Assembly: GCA_963930055.1 (NCBI GenBank)
Contig: CAWVKS010000004.1
Span: forward strand, 1-64,000
Reading direction: 5' to 3'
DNA from: Pullichristensenella sp963930055
GTDB taxonomy: Bacteria > Bacillota > Clostridia > Christensenellales > Aristaeellaceae
DNA length: 64,000 bases
Part shown: piece after piece, positions 37,812 through 46,029 of the stretch
How positions within the stretch are numbered: the stretch's first letter is position 1
Layout of the letters: the number at the start of each line of letters is the position of its first letter
The notes under the pieces: generated by a model
What the model saw: the letters and a program-made list of their open reading frames with translations, nothing else
Databases searched by the model: none
Told to the model about the DNA's origin: nothing
Position numbers and translations under genes: made by a program

Positions 37812-39373
37812 CAGACCCCTGACAAACCCCTGCGTTCAGGCACAAACGCAGGGGTAAAATGATAGAAAGGCTTGAAAAGCGCGATAGAAAGAGGCCACCA
37901 GCCTCTTGATATTTTGCACAGCTGCTGTCAGGAAACACTGTTCCCGCATGTTCCGTATCCCAAGCATGCGCGCATAGCGCAGGCCGTGGTTCTCCTTGGC
38001 CTCCGCGAAGGATCGTTCAATCGTCTCTTTTCGCCATCCATAAATCCGTTTGCCTCGATGCGTTTTCGTAAAGGCATCGACCCTTTCCAGCGCGTCCTGC
38101 CACACATGCCGCTCCACCACCTTTCGGTTCATACTCGCCCCGAAACATTCTGCCCGTCTCGGACACCCCTTGCAGGTCTTGCCTTCACTGCAGTATTGCC
38201 GGTACCCCTCGCGCGTCGTGGTCTTCCAGGTCAGCCGTTGCTTTTCCGGGCAGATGTATTCGTCGCGGACTGGATCATAGCGGAAACGGTACTTCCCGTA
38301 GTGCGCTCCTTTGTGTGTGTGCCGTCGGTAGCCAATTACCCCTTGTATCCCCTTCGTCTCCAGCAGATGCGCTATCCATGCGTTGTGGTATCCCGCGTCC
38401 AGTCCCATGTACTTGGGCAGCTTCCCAAGTCTTCTCTCCACAGCGTCGAGTATTTCGGGCATCGGCGTCACGTCGTTGATGTTTGCCGCTTCCACATGCA
38501 CGTTTACGATTACATTGCGCTTGCTGTCCACCGTGCGGTGTTCGCTGTAGTAAAACCCGTTCGGTTTCCCATCCCGGCTCTGCTGTCCACTCTCCGGGTC
38601 TGTCCTGCTCTGCATCCGCGTGGCGCTCCCGCCGCCTTTGTGCGCCTCGTCATCCCGGTCAAACGGCTTCTTCCCCAGTTCCTTACGTTCCTGATCTACC
38701 TGCGCGTCCAGTTCGCTCAGATATGCCTTCGGCGGAACCGCTACTTCCACCTGCTTCTTCTTGTGCTTGTTCGCCTTCGCCTTGATGTGCGTCGAATCCG
38801 TATATAGGATCGCTCCACCCACCAGCCCCTTCGCCTCGCACTGCCGCAGAATCTCGTTGAAAATCTCTTCCGCAATGTTGTTGTCGCGGAAACGCCGCCG
38901 ACGGTTCTGGCTGATCGTCGTCGCGTCCGGCGCTTTGTCTGTCAAATCCAGTCCGCAGAACCACTTGTAGGCGATATTGTAGTTGATCTCTTCCTCCAGC
39001 CGCGCCTCGGACTTGATCCCGTACAGATACCCCACCAGCAGCATCCGGAACAGTATCTCCGGGTCGATGGCGGGCCGGCCGTTGTCCGCGCAATACAGCG
39101 GCGCACACAGATCGTAGATGAAGCTGAAGTCCACCGCACGGTCTACTTTTCGCAGAAAGTGATCCTCCGGCACCATCTGTTCCATGATCACCAACTCCAT
39201 TTGCTGCTGCTTCTCCCGCCGCTGCTTGAGCATTCCCTTCACCGCCTGGTTTCTTTCTGGTTGTGTTGATGTATTTATATTCGACGTGAGGGCTGCCTTT
39301 TCCTTTTGGTTTTTTCGGTTCTTTTCGGTTTTTTCAAAAAAGTGACCGTTGACTGGACTTTGTCAACGGTCTG
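37812..39373 (-). mobile_element. IS1182-like insertion sequence, 1562 bp
   Basis: The element is bounded exactly by the two 44-bp repeats. Its ends are inverted repeats: CAGACCCCTGACAAACCCC (37812 onward) and, from 39373 on the other strand, CAGACCGTTGACAAAGTCC (15 of 19 positions equal). It encodes one intact transposase. It has inserted between the transport operon and the chitobiose cluster. IS1182-family elements are known for variable, sometimes long, target duplications, which fits the 44-bp flanks. Confidence 0.9.
37836..39233 (-). CDS. IS1182 family transposase
   Basis: A 465-aa transposase, intact and of family length. The N-terminal DUF772-type domain is seen (FLRKVDRAVDFSFIYDLCAPLY, GRPAIDPEILFRMLLVGYLYGIKSE). 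Catalytic acidic residues are in LYTDSTHIKAKANKH, the YMGLDAGYHNAWIA segment and the C-terminal ERSFAEAKENHGLRYAR. A CxxC...C cluster (YCSEGKTCKGCPRRAECF) typical of the family lies near residue 365. ATG at 39233 with GAAGGGA upstream. Its 3' end overlaps a hairpin (CCCCTGCG/CGCAGGGG, about 37827-37855) that could terminate the message. Confidence 0.93.
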   Translation of the reverse strand: MLKQRREKQQQMELVIMEQMVPEDHFLRKVDRAVDFSFIYDLCAPLYCADNGRPAIDPEILFRMLLVGYLYGIKSEARLEEEINYNIAYKWFCGLDLTDKAPDATTISQNRRRRFRDNNIAEEIFNEILRQCEAKGLVGGAILYTDSTHIKAKANKHKKKQVEVAVPPKAYLSELDAQVDQERKELGKKPFDRDDEAHKGGGSATRMQSRTDPESGQQSRDGKPNGFYYSEHRTVDSKRNVIVNVHVEAANINDVTPMPEILDAVERRLGKLPKYMGLDAGYHNAWIAHLLETKGIQGVIGYRRHTHKGAHYGKYRFRYDPVRDEYICPEKQRLTWKTTTREGYRQYCSEGKTCKGCPRRAECFGASMNRKVVERHVWQDALERVDAFTKTHRGKRIYGWRKETIERSFAEAKENHGLRYARMLGIRNMREQCFLTAAVQNIKRLVASFYRAFQAFLSFYPCVCA

Positions 39374-39417
39374 AGTGGTTATAAAGTGGATACAATTGTA
39401 TCCAGCTTATAACCACC
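39374..39417. repeat. 44-bp palindromic direct repeat, right flank of the IS
   Basis: Exact copy of 37768-37811, with the same orientation and abutting the right terminal repeat of the IS1182-like element. Both copies can fold as stem-loops with GTGGTTATAA/TTATAACCAC arms. Confidence 0.85.
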
Positions 39418-39567
39418 GCTGTGGATCGAGGATTCCCTTCTCCGTTTTCGTCGGATGAACGATCCCCGCGACAATGCGCAACGACGGCGACGGTTTTGGG
39501 ATACCGCTGCCATCATGGATTGCCGCGAGATACTGCAATATCTTCCGGCGCATGCTAAAGAGCCCTG

Positions 39568-39642
39568 TAAGCAAAGAAATAACGGATATTTGGTTTCACA
39601 CCGAATACCCGATATCTCGCTTACCAATCCCGTTTGACAGAT
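39568..39642. repeat. Palindromic repeat, copy A, at the 3' end of nagB
   Basis: TAAGCAAAGAAATAACGGAT, ACCGAATACCCG and GCTTACCAATCCCG make up a 75-bp unit that recurs in the same orientation at 53344-53422. Its halves are imperfectly self-complementary (TAAGC...GCTTA, ACGG.TATT...AATACCCG), so it can form one long stem. It ends at the nagB stop codon and may serve as its terminator. Together with copy B it brackets the chitobiose cluster. Confidence 0.75.
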
Positions 39643-40364
39643 TACAAGCGGCTGGCCGCATCCTCATCCAGCAGTACCACGCAATGCGGGTGCAAACGCA
39701 GCGCCGAGGCGGGCAGCGACGGCGTGATTGCCCCGCGCACCAGGCCGTACACCGCGTCGGCCTTGTCCGCGCCGGTGGCGATCAGAAGCGTGCGGCGGGC
39801 GCGCATGATGGTGCCCACGCCCATGGAGATGGCTGCGCGCGGCACCTCGCCAGCGCTGGCAAAGAAGCGCGAGTTGGCCTCGATGGTGGAGGGTGTGAGC
39901 GCGATTACGCCGGTCTGGTCGCTGAAAGCCGCGGCCGGCTCATTGAAGCCGATGTGCCCGTTGCGGCCAATACCCATGAATTGCAGATCGATGCCGCCGG
40001 TAGCGGCGATGGCCTCCTCATAGGCGCGTGCGTTCGCCTCTCCGTCGCCGATGCCGCTGGGCACATGTGTGTTTTCCTTGGCGATGTTGATGTGGTCGAA
40101 CAGGTTTTCGTTCATAAAATGGCGATAGCTCTGAGGATGATCTCCCGCCAGCCCCATGTACTCGTCCAGATTGAATGTAATGACGCGCGAAAAGTCGAGC
40201 ACGCCTTCTTTGTTCATGCGCGCCAGTTCCCGGTAAGTCGCCACGGGCGAGGAACCGGTCGGCAGGCCGATCACAGCGTCGTTTTTGGCGAGAATGGCCG
40301 CGGCGATGAGCGTAGCCGCGGCTTTCGCGGCAAGTTCCGGGGTTTTGTAAATATGGATTTGCAT
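39642..40364 (-). CDS. nagB: Glucosamine-6-phosphate deaminase
   Basis: A 240-aa NagB isomerase-deaminase: glucosamine-6-phosphate to fructose-6-phosphate plus ammonia. Motifs are complete: AVIGLPTGSSPVATY (phosphate loop, near 31-45), TFNLDEYMGL (catalytic Asp/Glu, near 64-72), GGIDLQFMGIGRNGHIGFNEPA (near 123-144), and VYGLVRGAITPSLPAS near the end. The length is that of the short Gram-positive type without the allosteric C-terminal extension. ATG at 40364 with TGGAGGG upstream. It is the last gene of the nagA-ROK-nagB set and feeds the product of the chitobiose pathway into glycolysis. Confidence 0.95.
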   Translation of the reverse strand: MQIHIYKTPELAAKAAATLIAAAILAKNDAVIGLPTGSSPVATYRELARMNKEGVLDFSRVITFNLDEYMGLAGDHPQSYRHFMNENLFDHINIAKENTHVPSGIGDGEANARAYEEAIAATGGIDLQFMGIGRNGHIGFNEPAAAFSDQTGVIALTPSTIEANSRFFASAGEVPRAAISMGVGTIMRARRTLLIATGADKADAVYGLVRGAITPSLPASALRLHPHCVVLLDEDAASRL

Positions 40365-40421
40365 GTTCTTCCCTCCAAGTTAAAAATGTTTATGGGAGCG
40401 ATTTCCCGCTCATGCGTTCCG

Positions 40422-41795
40422 CTATTTCGGCAAGCTGGCTGCGGCGATGGATTGCCCAACCCGGCGTCTGGATTCGTCCGGAATGTGGAAGGCGATGCAC
40501 CCGTCCAGTTCAGGGGCGGCAGCTTTGAGTGCCGCGCGCGCCTGCCCAAGCAGTATGGCGCCGCCCGCGCCAGAGGTGACGCGACCCATGATGAGCACAT
40601 GGCGGATATCATAAAACCGGGCGTAGTAAGCGACGGCGCAACCAAGGTATGTGCCGATGGTCTCGTACACAGCGCGGGCGCGGGAATCGCCTTCTTCCAT
40701 CAGGGCCTGCACCACGCGCAGGTTTTCGGCGAGCGTGCGTGTTTCGTCCAGCGCAATGCCCGCTTTGCGGGCAAGACGGATGGCTGCATCTTGCGAAAGG
40801 TAGTTCGCGCCGCAGCCCTTGTCGCCGGACCAGTCGTCCACCGGCGCGCCATCCTGCATATCCAGCGGCACAAAAGCCAGTTCGTTGATCCAGCCGGTGA
40901 TATTGCCGTCCACGTCGATATAGCCTCCGGCCTCGCTGGTGCCCATGGCGATGCCCAGCACACCGGTCACGCCCATCTCCATCGCCCCAGCCAGGGCGGT
41001 GACGTCGCCATCGTTGGCTACCGTCACGGGGATATCCGCGCCGATTTCCCGGGCTGCGTCCAGATACATATTTTTGACGCGCTTTTCAAAGGCGTCGTCC
41101 GGCACTTTGATGAACAGCGAGGCCACCATGATACGGTTGTCGATGTAAACGCCCGCGGAACTGACGCCGATGGCGTCCACGCGGGGCATTTTTCCGGCGG
41201 CGGTACGCAGGGCCTCGACAATGCCCTGATAGTGGTATTCCGGATCGGCCTGCTCCTTGGGATGCCACACAACTTCCTCCGAAAACACGGCCTCGCCGTC
41301 AATGACGGCGCTGACTTTGCGGTCGCTGCCGCCGGCGTCAAAACCAATGCGGCAACCGTCCAGATGCCGGCCAATCGCTTCGGCCGAGCGGCGCTCGGCT
41401 GGCATATCGGCGACACTTTCAAAATACTCTACCGCAAATGGCCGCTCGTACACGCGGCTCATGAAGCCCCGGTCGAAATCGCGCGGCCCGCCAAAATCGT
41501 ATGCCGCCTTCAGGTGCGCGTAGATCACGCGCGAACCGTGGATGCAGATGCGCCAGCCGCCATAGACCCACAGAAGCGTCTTGACCAGCCGCTCGATTAC
41601 CGCGCAGTTGCGCGCATCATCCACGCCGTCGGGGAACACATCCAGCGTTTCCACCTCGCAATAGCCGTGATTGCGCTCAATAGAGACGGTGAGGCGCACG
41701 TGTTCTCCGGCGCGCACGTCGCGTTCATAGGCACGCAACACCTGCTCCATGGGCAGAAACCCCGGATCCAGCTTTGCCCTGGCGTATCCTTCCAT
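40422..41795 (-). CDS. ROK family sugar kinase with N-terminal extension
   Basis: A 457-aa ROK-family protein. The ATP/phosphate-binding loop is DAGGSDRK (153-160), followed by VDAIGVSSAGVYIDN, PVTVANDGDVTALAGA (catalytic Asp in ANDGD), GVLGIAMGTSEAGGYID and a C-terminal VLIMGRVTSGAGG ATP loop. The first 145 residues form an extra domain not found in ordinary ROK kinases (about 300 aa); it has no HTH, so this is not a NagC-type repressor. In this cluster the likely reaction is phosphorylation of N-acetylglucosamine to its 6-phosphate, using the free GlcNAc released by chitobiose phosphorylase. The substrate is inferred from context. ATG at 41795 with TTGGAGGG upstream. Confidence 0.8.
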   Translation of the reverse strand: MEGYARAKLDPGFLPMEQVLRAYERDVRAGEHVRLTVSIERNHGYCEVETLDVFPDGVDDARNCAVIERLVKTLLWVYGGWRICIHGSRVIYAHLKAAYDFGGPRDFDRGFMSRVYERPFAVEYFESVADMPAERRSAEAIGRHLDGCRIGFDAGGSDRKVSAVIDGEAVFSEEVVWHPKEQADPEYHYQGIVEALRTAAGKMPRVDAIGVSSAGVYIDNRIMVASLFIKVPDDAFEKRVKNMYLDAAREIGADIPVTVANDGDVTALAGAMEMGVTGVLGIAMGTSEAGGYIDVDGNITGWINELAFVPLDMQDGAPVDDWSGDKGCGANYLSQDAAIRLARKAGIALDETRTLAENLRVVQALMEEGDSRARAVYETIGTYLGCAVAYYARFYDIRHVLIMGRVTSGAGGAILLGQARAALKAAAPELDGCIAFHIPDESRRRVGQSIAAASLPK

Positions 41796-41810
41796 TCTAT
41801 CCCTCCAAAT

Positions 41811-42953
41811 TCAGGCGGTATATACGGCCCGGCCGGACACAAAGGTGGCCTTGACGCCCATATCTGCGTCGCACAGAGCGATATCCGCGTCCTTACCCGG
41901 TTCGAGCGAGCCCTTTTTCGCGTCCAGGCCCAGGCGGCGCGCCGGGTTGAGTGAGGCCATGTTGACAATCTCCCACAGGGGCAGCGAACAATGCCTGCGC
42001 ATGTTGTTTACAGCCTGGTTGAGCTTGAGCACGCTGCCGGCGATGGTACCGTCTTTCAGGCGGCACTCTACGCCTTGCACATAGATAGGCTGCCCGCCCA
42101 GCGTGTATTCGCCGTCGGCAAGGCCCCCGGCGCGCGTGCAATCCGTAATCAGCACCAGCTTATCGCGCTTGAGGCGGGCTATCATGTCGAAAAGCGCCGG
42201 GTGGACGTGGAACATGTCCGCGATCAATTCGCAGCTCACCCGGCTGTCGGTCAAGGCAGCACCCACCACGCCGGGGTCGCGGTGCTTAAGCGGCGTCTGC
42301 GCGTTGAAAAGATGGGTGACGTGGCACACACCCGCTTCAATGGCAGCCATGGCCTGGGCGTAAGTGGCGTCGGTATGCCCCATGGAAATCAACGTCCGCC
42401 CTGCCATCGCGCGCACACAGTCTATGTTTCCCGGCATTTCCGGGGCAATGGTGAACACGCGCAGTATGTCCGAATATTCCTTCAGAAAGGCCGCGTCGCC
42501 GGGGCAAATGCTCTCTCCAGCCTGCGCGCCCTTGCGCGAGGGGTTGATAAACGGCCCCTCGGCGTTCAGGCCCAGCACGCGCGCCCCATCCCAGCCGGGG
42601 GCTTCGCTGTCGGCCAAGGCGCGGCGGATTTGCGCAAAGGCGGCGCGCAATTCCGGGCGAGACACCGTCATGGTCGTGGGCAGAAAGCCAGTCACGCCGT
42701 TTCGGACGATGCCCTGCGCCATGGTGCGAATGCCTTCATAGGAGCCGTCTGAAGCATCCTGGCCCAGATAGCCGTGAATGTGCATATCGATTAGCCCGGG
42801 CAGCACATAACCGCCGCAGGCGTCAATCCGCTCTGCGTCCGCAGGCACATCCCCAGCATCCACGATGCCGCGGATGCGTTCGTCAAACACCAGCGCTTCG
42901 CCCTCCGCAATCCGATCCGGCAGCACGATCTTTCCATTTACAATAGCTTTCAT
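41811..42953 (-). CDS. nagA: N-acetylglucosamine-6-phosphate deacetylase
   Basis: A 380-aa amidohydrolase. Metal-binding motifs are DMHIHGYLG (H58, H60), LNAEGPFINPSRKGAQ (conserved Glu near 131 and substrate-binding GP), ISMGHTDATYAQA, VTHLFNAQTPL (with His) and LITDCTRAGG (catalytic Asp). The enzyme converts GlcNAc-6-phosphate to glucosamine-6-phosphate plus acetate. ATG at 42953 with GCAGGAGTG upstream. It is followed 15 bp later by the ROK gene and then nagB, one translation-linked set. The family is well defined and all residues look intact. Confidence 0.95.
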   Translation of the reverse strand: MKAIVNGKIVLPDRIAEGEALVFDERIRGIVDAGDVPADAERIDACGGYVLPGLIDMHIHGYLGQDASDGSYEGIRTMAQGIVRNGVTGFLPTTMTVSRPELRAAFAQIRRALADSEAPGWDGARVLGLNAEGPFINPSRKGAQAGESICPGDAAFLKEYSDILRVFTIAPEMPGNIDCVRAMAGRTLISMGHTDATYAQAMAAIEAGVCHVTHLFNAQTPLKHRDPGVVGAALTDSRVSCELIADMFHVHPALFDMIARLKRDKLVLITDCTRAGGLADGEYTLGGQPIYVQGVECRLKDGTIAGSVLKLNQAVNNMRRHCSLPLWEIVNMASLNPARRLGLDAKKGSLEPGKDADIALCDADMGVKATFVSGRAVYTA

Positions 42954-42959
42954 CTGCGT

Positions 42960-43347
42960 TCACTCCTGCTCTTTGGCATTCTGCCGCCCATGGTGGGCGC
43001 GGACAATATCGCTGGGGGCGATGCTGCGGGCAAACTCCGAAGGAGTCATCCCGTACCAACGCCGGAACTGATAAGAAAAGTGATGTACCGCCAACGGTGC
43101 TATGCATGCCGCCCTTGTCCATGTAGGCCAGCACATACTGGTGGTGAGATTCGCTTCGAAAGAAGAAGTTGCAACGGTGGCTGTGGGAAGGCATGGCGTG
43201 GGTAGCGCCATCTCTTTCATGCTCACCAATCTGGGCGCGTTGAATATCGTCCTGGGCTCCAGGCGTTTTACTGTATATTGCGTATGTGATGCTCTTTTCC
43301 CTGATCGCCGGGCTGCTGGCCAACTGGGCCGTATGAGGGCGGCATCC
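42960..43347 (-). pseudogene. Decayed AraC-type regulator fragment
   Basis: On the minus strand, near 43090-42962, the frame reads VHHFSYQFRRWYGMTPSEFARS, the end of an AraC helix-turn-helix domain, followed by an 18-residue tail and a stop. Upstream, a different frame reads THAMPSHSHRCNFFFRSESHHQYVLAYMDKGG, reminiscent of the cupin half of an AraC protein. The two pieces are out of frame and most of the protein is missing. On the plus strand, a short hydrophobic frame (LLYIAYVMLFSLIAGLLANW, about 43265-43325) may be the end of an unrelated lost membrane protein. This is a rearrangement scar between the regulator gene and nagA. Confidence 0.55.
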
Positions 43348-44106
43348 TCAATCATGATGCGCGCCGCAATGCGCGTTTCGCCAATCACCGGCGGAAATGC
43401 CCTCCATCTTTTTGAACACGCGCGAGAAGTGAGCGGCGTCGGAGTAGCCCACTCGCTCCGCAATCTCGCTCAGGCGCAGCGCAGGCTGCTCCATCAGTTC
43501 CTTGGCGCGCTGCACGCGCACAGCGTTAAGCAGATCGTAAAAGCTCTGGCCAAGGTGCCGGTTGAGCAGCTTGGAAAGGTACCATTGGCTGATAAAGCAG
43601 TGGTCGGCCACCTCCTGCAAGGTCAGCCTCCGCGCGCAGTTCTCGCGGATGAACGCCTGCGCCTGCCGAACCAGGAAGCTGTTGGCACCGACCGCTTCTT
43701 CCTCCGCGCCGCCGTCGTTCACCGTGCCCATACGATCCAGTTCGCCGGTCATGAAGGAAATGGCTTCCTGCAGTTCGTCCATGCGCGAGGGCTTGAGCAG
43801 AAAGCGCGATACGCCCAGATGCAGCGCGCGCCGGGCGTAGTCAAAATCGCGGTGGCCGGTGAGCACGGCGATGCGCATGCGGGGAAACTCGCCCTTCAGC
43901 CCCGCCAGCATGGTCAGGCCGTCCTCCCCGGGCATTTTGATGTCCGTAAAGACGATGTCCGGCTTCCACTTGCGCACGCAGGCCGCGCCCTCCGCCGCAT
44001 CGTAAGCGTCCGCCACCACTTCGCAGCCAAACGTCTTCCAGTCGACCACTCGGCGCAGCCCCTCTGCGATGATGACCTCGTCGTCGATCAATACTACGCG
44101 GTACAT
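43348..44106 (-). CDS. AraC-type response regulator of the chitobiose cluster
   Basis: A 252-aa response regulator. The receiver has LIDDE (6-10), phospho-acceptor Asp55 in IVFTDIKMPGEDG, and the FLLKP lysine. The C-terminus (about 155-252) is an AraC domain (RLTLQEVADHCFISQWYLSKLLNRH; LRLSEIAERVGYSDAAHFSRVFKKMEG). ATG at 44106 with CGGGAGG upstream. It lies downstream of the two permease genes and pairs with the histidine kinase at 47422, from which it is separated by the transporter genes. It probably activates the whole cluster in response to a chito-oligosaccharide; this is inference from neighbourhood. Confidence 0.9.
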   Translation of the reverse strand: MYRVVLIDDEVIIAEGLRRVVDWKTFGCEVVADAYDAAEGAACVRKWKPDIVFTDIKMPGEDGLTMLAGLKGEFPRMRIAVLTGHRDFDYARRALHLGVSRFLLKPSRMDELQEAISFMTGELDRMGTVNDGGAEEEAVGANSFLVRQAQAFIRENCARRLTLQEVADHCFISQWYLSKLLNRHLGQSFYDLLNAVRVQRAKELMEQPALRLSEIAERVGYSDAAHFSRVFKKMEGISAGDWRNAHCGAHHD

Positions 44107-44163
44107 ATCTGTCCCTCCCGCTTCAGCATATCACAAAGGGAGCGCCGGCGCAAGCAAGCCGCA

Positions 44164-45027
44164 TCAGCCCTTGATCGCCCCGGCCGTGAGCCCGCGAATG
44201 ATGTGCTTTTGCAAAAACACATAGACCAGCAGCACCGGCACCACGATCAGCACCACTGAGGCAGCCATCAACCCGTAATTGACCCCCGCCTGCGAACTTA
44301 TTTCATTGAGCAGGAGCGTGATGGTCTTTTCGCGGGGAAAACGCAGGAAGAAATTCTGCGTGAACAGGTCGTTGTAGCTCCACAAAAACGAGAAGATCGC
44401 CACCGTGGCAAAGGACGATTTCGCCGCCGGCATGATGATGTGGAAGTAGACCTGAAACACATTGCAGCCATCGATGTAGGCGCTCTCCTCCAGCGCGATG
44501 GGCACAGAACGGATAAAACCCATCAGCACCATCATGGAGAAACAGAGGTTCCCGGCAATCTGCGGCAGGATCACCGCCAGCAGACTTAACCAGCGGTTTC
44601 CGCTGCTGGCGACGCCCATGGCGACTTCCATACGAAACACGGGAATGATCGTCGAAAACACAGGAAACATCATGCCAGCCGTGATGAGGCTGTATAAGAC
44701 GCCCCTGATCCGGAAGCGATAGCGCGTCATGCCGTAGGCGGCCAGTCCGGCGATCACCACCACAGTCAGCGTCACCGCCAAGGAGATTAGCAGGCTGTTT
44801 AAGTAGGCGTTTCCGAAGTCGAACCGCTCCATGGCCGTCTTGTAGTTGTCCAGCGTAAAGCCGTTGCCCGGCAGGGGAATCGAAAACGAGTCGCGGCGGA
44901 TGAGCCCCTTTTCCCGAAAGGAATTTAATAACACCCATACAAACGGGTATACCGTGGTCAGCGCCCAGAGAATCAGCACCGCGTAGATTGCGATTTTGAC
45001 GGGCGATACGCGCCTTGCCTGTCTCAT
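44164..45027 (-). CDS. Sugar ABC transporter permease (MalG-like)
   Basis: A 287-aa inner-membrane protein with six membrane segments. The EAA coupling loop is ALEESAYIDGCNVFQVYFHI (about 195-214), and the TVYPFVWVLLNSFR N-terminal motif is typical of MalG-type permeases. The C-terminus ends KHIIRGLTAGAIKG, a characteristic tail of this group. ATG at 45027; the ribosome binding site is weak (TAGGAT), suggesting translational coupling with the preceding permease gene 16 bp upstream. With the MalF-like permease and the solute-binding protein it forms a carbohydrate importer without its own ATPase; a shared MsmK-type ATPase elsewhere would be needed. Confidence 0.92.
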   Translation of the reverse strand: MRQARRVSPVKIAIYAVLILWALTTVYPFVWVLLNSFREKGLIRRDSFSIPLPGNGFTLDNYKTAMERFDFGNAYLNSLLISLAVTLTVVVIAGLAAYGMTRYRFRIRGVLYSLITAGMMFPVFSTIIPVFRMEVAMGVASSGNRWLSLLAVILPQIAGNLCFSMMVLMGFIRSVPIALEESAYIDGCNVFQVYFHIIMPAAKSSFATVAIFSFLWSYNDLFTQNFFLRFPREKTITLLLNEISSQAGVNYGLMAASVVLIVVPVLLVYVFLQKHIIRGLTAGAIKG

Positions 45028-45043
45028 ATCCTACACCAGCCTT

Positions 45044-45937
45044 TTACAGGTCGTCGCTGGGCTTGAACACCCGGTTTGCCACATTGGAGAGCACTACGCC
45101 CAGCACTACAATGAGCGTGGCGATGGCGCTGCCATAGTCCACATTGCCGCGGTTGAATGTCTGATCGTACATATAGGTGGCGGTCAGCCAGCCCTGTTCC
45201 TGCGGCATGCCCGCGCCAAACATCACCCACGGCAGGTCGAATACCTTCAGCGCGCCGGTGATGGCCAGCACCAGACAGGTGCTCAGCACATTGCGCAAAA
45301 GCGGCAGCGTGATATAGCGCACACGGTTCAGGCCGCTGCATCCGTCCAGACCGGCGGCTTCGTAAAGGTCCTGCGGTATGTTGTTCAGCCCCGTCACCAG
45401 AATCACGAAGTAAAACCCCACATACTGCCACATGACCGGCATAAACATTGTAAACAGGAAGTGCTGCTGATCCTTCCAGTCGATATTTCCGGCAATGACG
45501 CCCAGGCTTTTCAAAAGCTGGTTGACCATGCCTCCATTGTAGAGGAAGATCAGGTTGAACATCAACCCCAGCGCGGTCGCGGAAATGACGATGGGGAAAA
45601 AGTACAGCGTGCGGAAAAGCTGCGCGCCCACGCGAATGGAATCCACCAGCAGCGCAAGGATCAGCGCGATGCCCACCTGAAAGACGATTGTGCAGCCGAT
45701 GAGGATCAGCGTGTTGACAAGCGCCGTGTGAAGCTTGGGATCGGTAAACAGGGCGGCGTAGTTGGCGTACCATGGCGCTTGTAGCCCCTGCGAGGGCGTG
45801 CCCAGACCGGAGATCTCGCTGAAACTGTTGAGGAGGTTCTGCACAAACGGATAGTACAGAAACAGAAACAGAAATAGAAACGCGGGCAGCAGGAACGCAA
45901 CCAGAGGCCCCTTTCTGCGGTACAACGTAGAACCCAT
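45044..45937 (-). CDS. Sugar ABC transporter permease (MalF-like)
   Basis: A 297-aa polytopic permease with six predicted membrane segments (the first in FLLPAFLFLFLFLYYPF). The EAA loop reads DLYEAAGLDGCSGLNRVRYITLP (about 207-229). It has the shorter periplasmic loop of UgpA/LacF-type proteins rather than that of E. coli MalF. The ATG at 45937 has AAGGAG six bases upstream; an ATG at 45943 directly adjoins that site and is less likely. It is downstream of the binding protein gene, separated by a strong hairpin, and upstream of the MalG-like gene. Confidence 0.92.
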   Translation of the reverse strand: MGSTLYRRKGPLVAFLLPAFLFLFLFLYYPFVQNLLNSFSEISGLGTPSQGLQAPWYANYAALFTDPKLHTALVNTLILIGCTIVFQVGIALILALLVDSIRVGAQLFRTLYFFPIVISATALGLMFNLIFLYNGGMVNQLLKSLGVIAGNIDWKDQQHFLFTMFMPVMWQYVGFYFVILVTGLNNIPQDLYEAAGLDGCSGLNRVRYITLPLLRNVLSTCLVLAITGALKVFDLPWVMFGAGMPQEQGWLTATYMYDQTFNRGNVDYGSAIATLIVVLGVVLSNVANRVFKPSDDL

Positions 45938-45985
45938 AAGCATCTCCTTTGCGCGCGCACCCGGCGGCGCGTTCTCTTTTAAGAG

Positions 45986-46012
45986 AAGCGGGGCTGCGCC
46001 GCAGCCCCGCTT
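45986..46012 (-). promoter_or_regulatory. Intercistronic hairpin after the solute-binding protein
   Basis: AAGCGGGGCTGCG (45986-45998) is the exact reverse complement of CGCAGCCCCGCTT (46000-46012), with a one-base centre. It is 17 bp beyond the binding protein stop. It lacks a long T-run on the minus strand (AAGAGAACGC follows), so it likely protects the binding protein message and reduces read-through to the permeases. Confidence 0.75.
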
Positions 46013-46029
46013 TGTGTTGCACCGGAGGG

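Noticed and set aside
37872..38807. Open frame opposite the IS1182 transposase
   Set aside because: Antisense shadow of a gene with full transposase motifs.
39455..39637. Short Arg-rich frame beside the IS1182-like element
   Set aside because: No ribosome binding site, overlaps the palindromic repeat, no family similarity.
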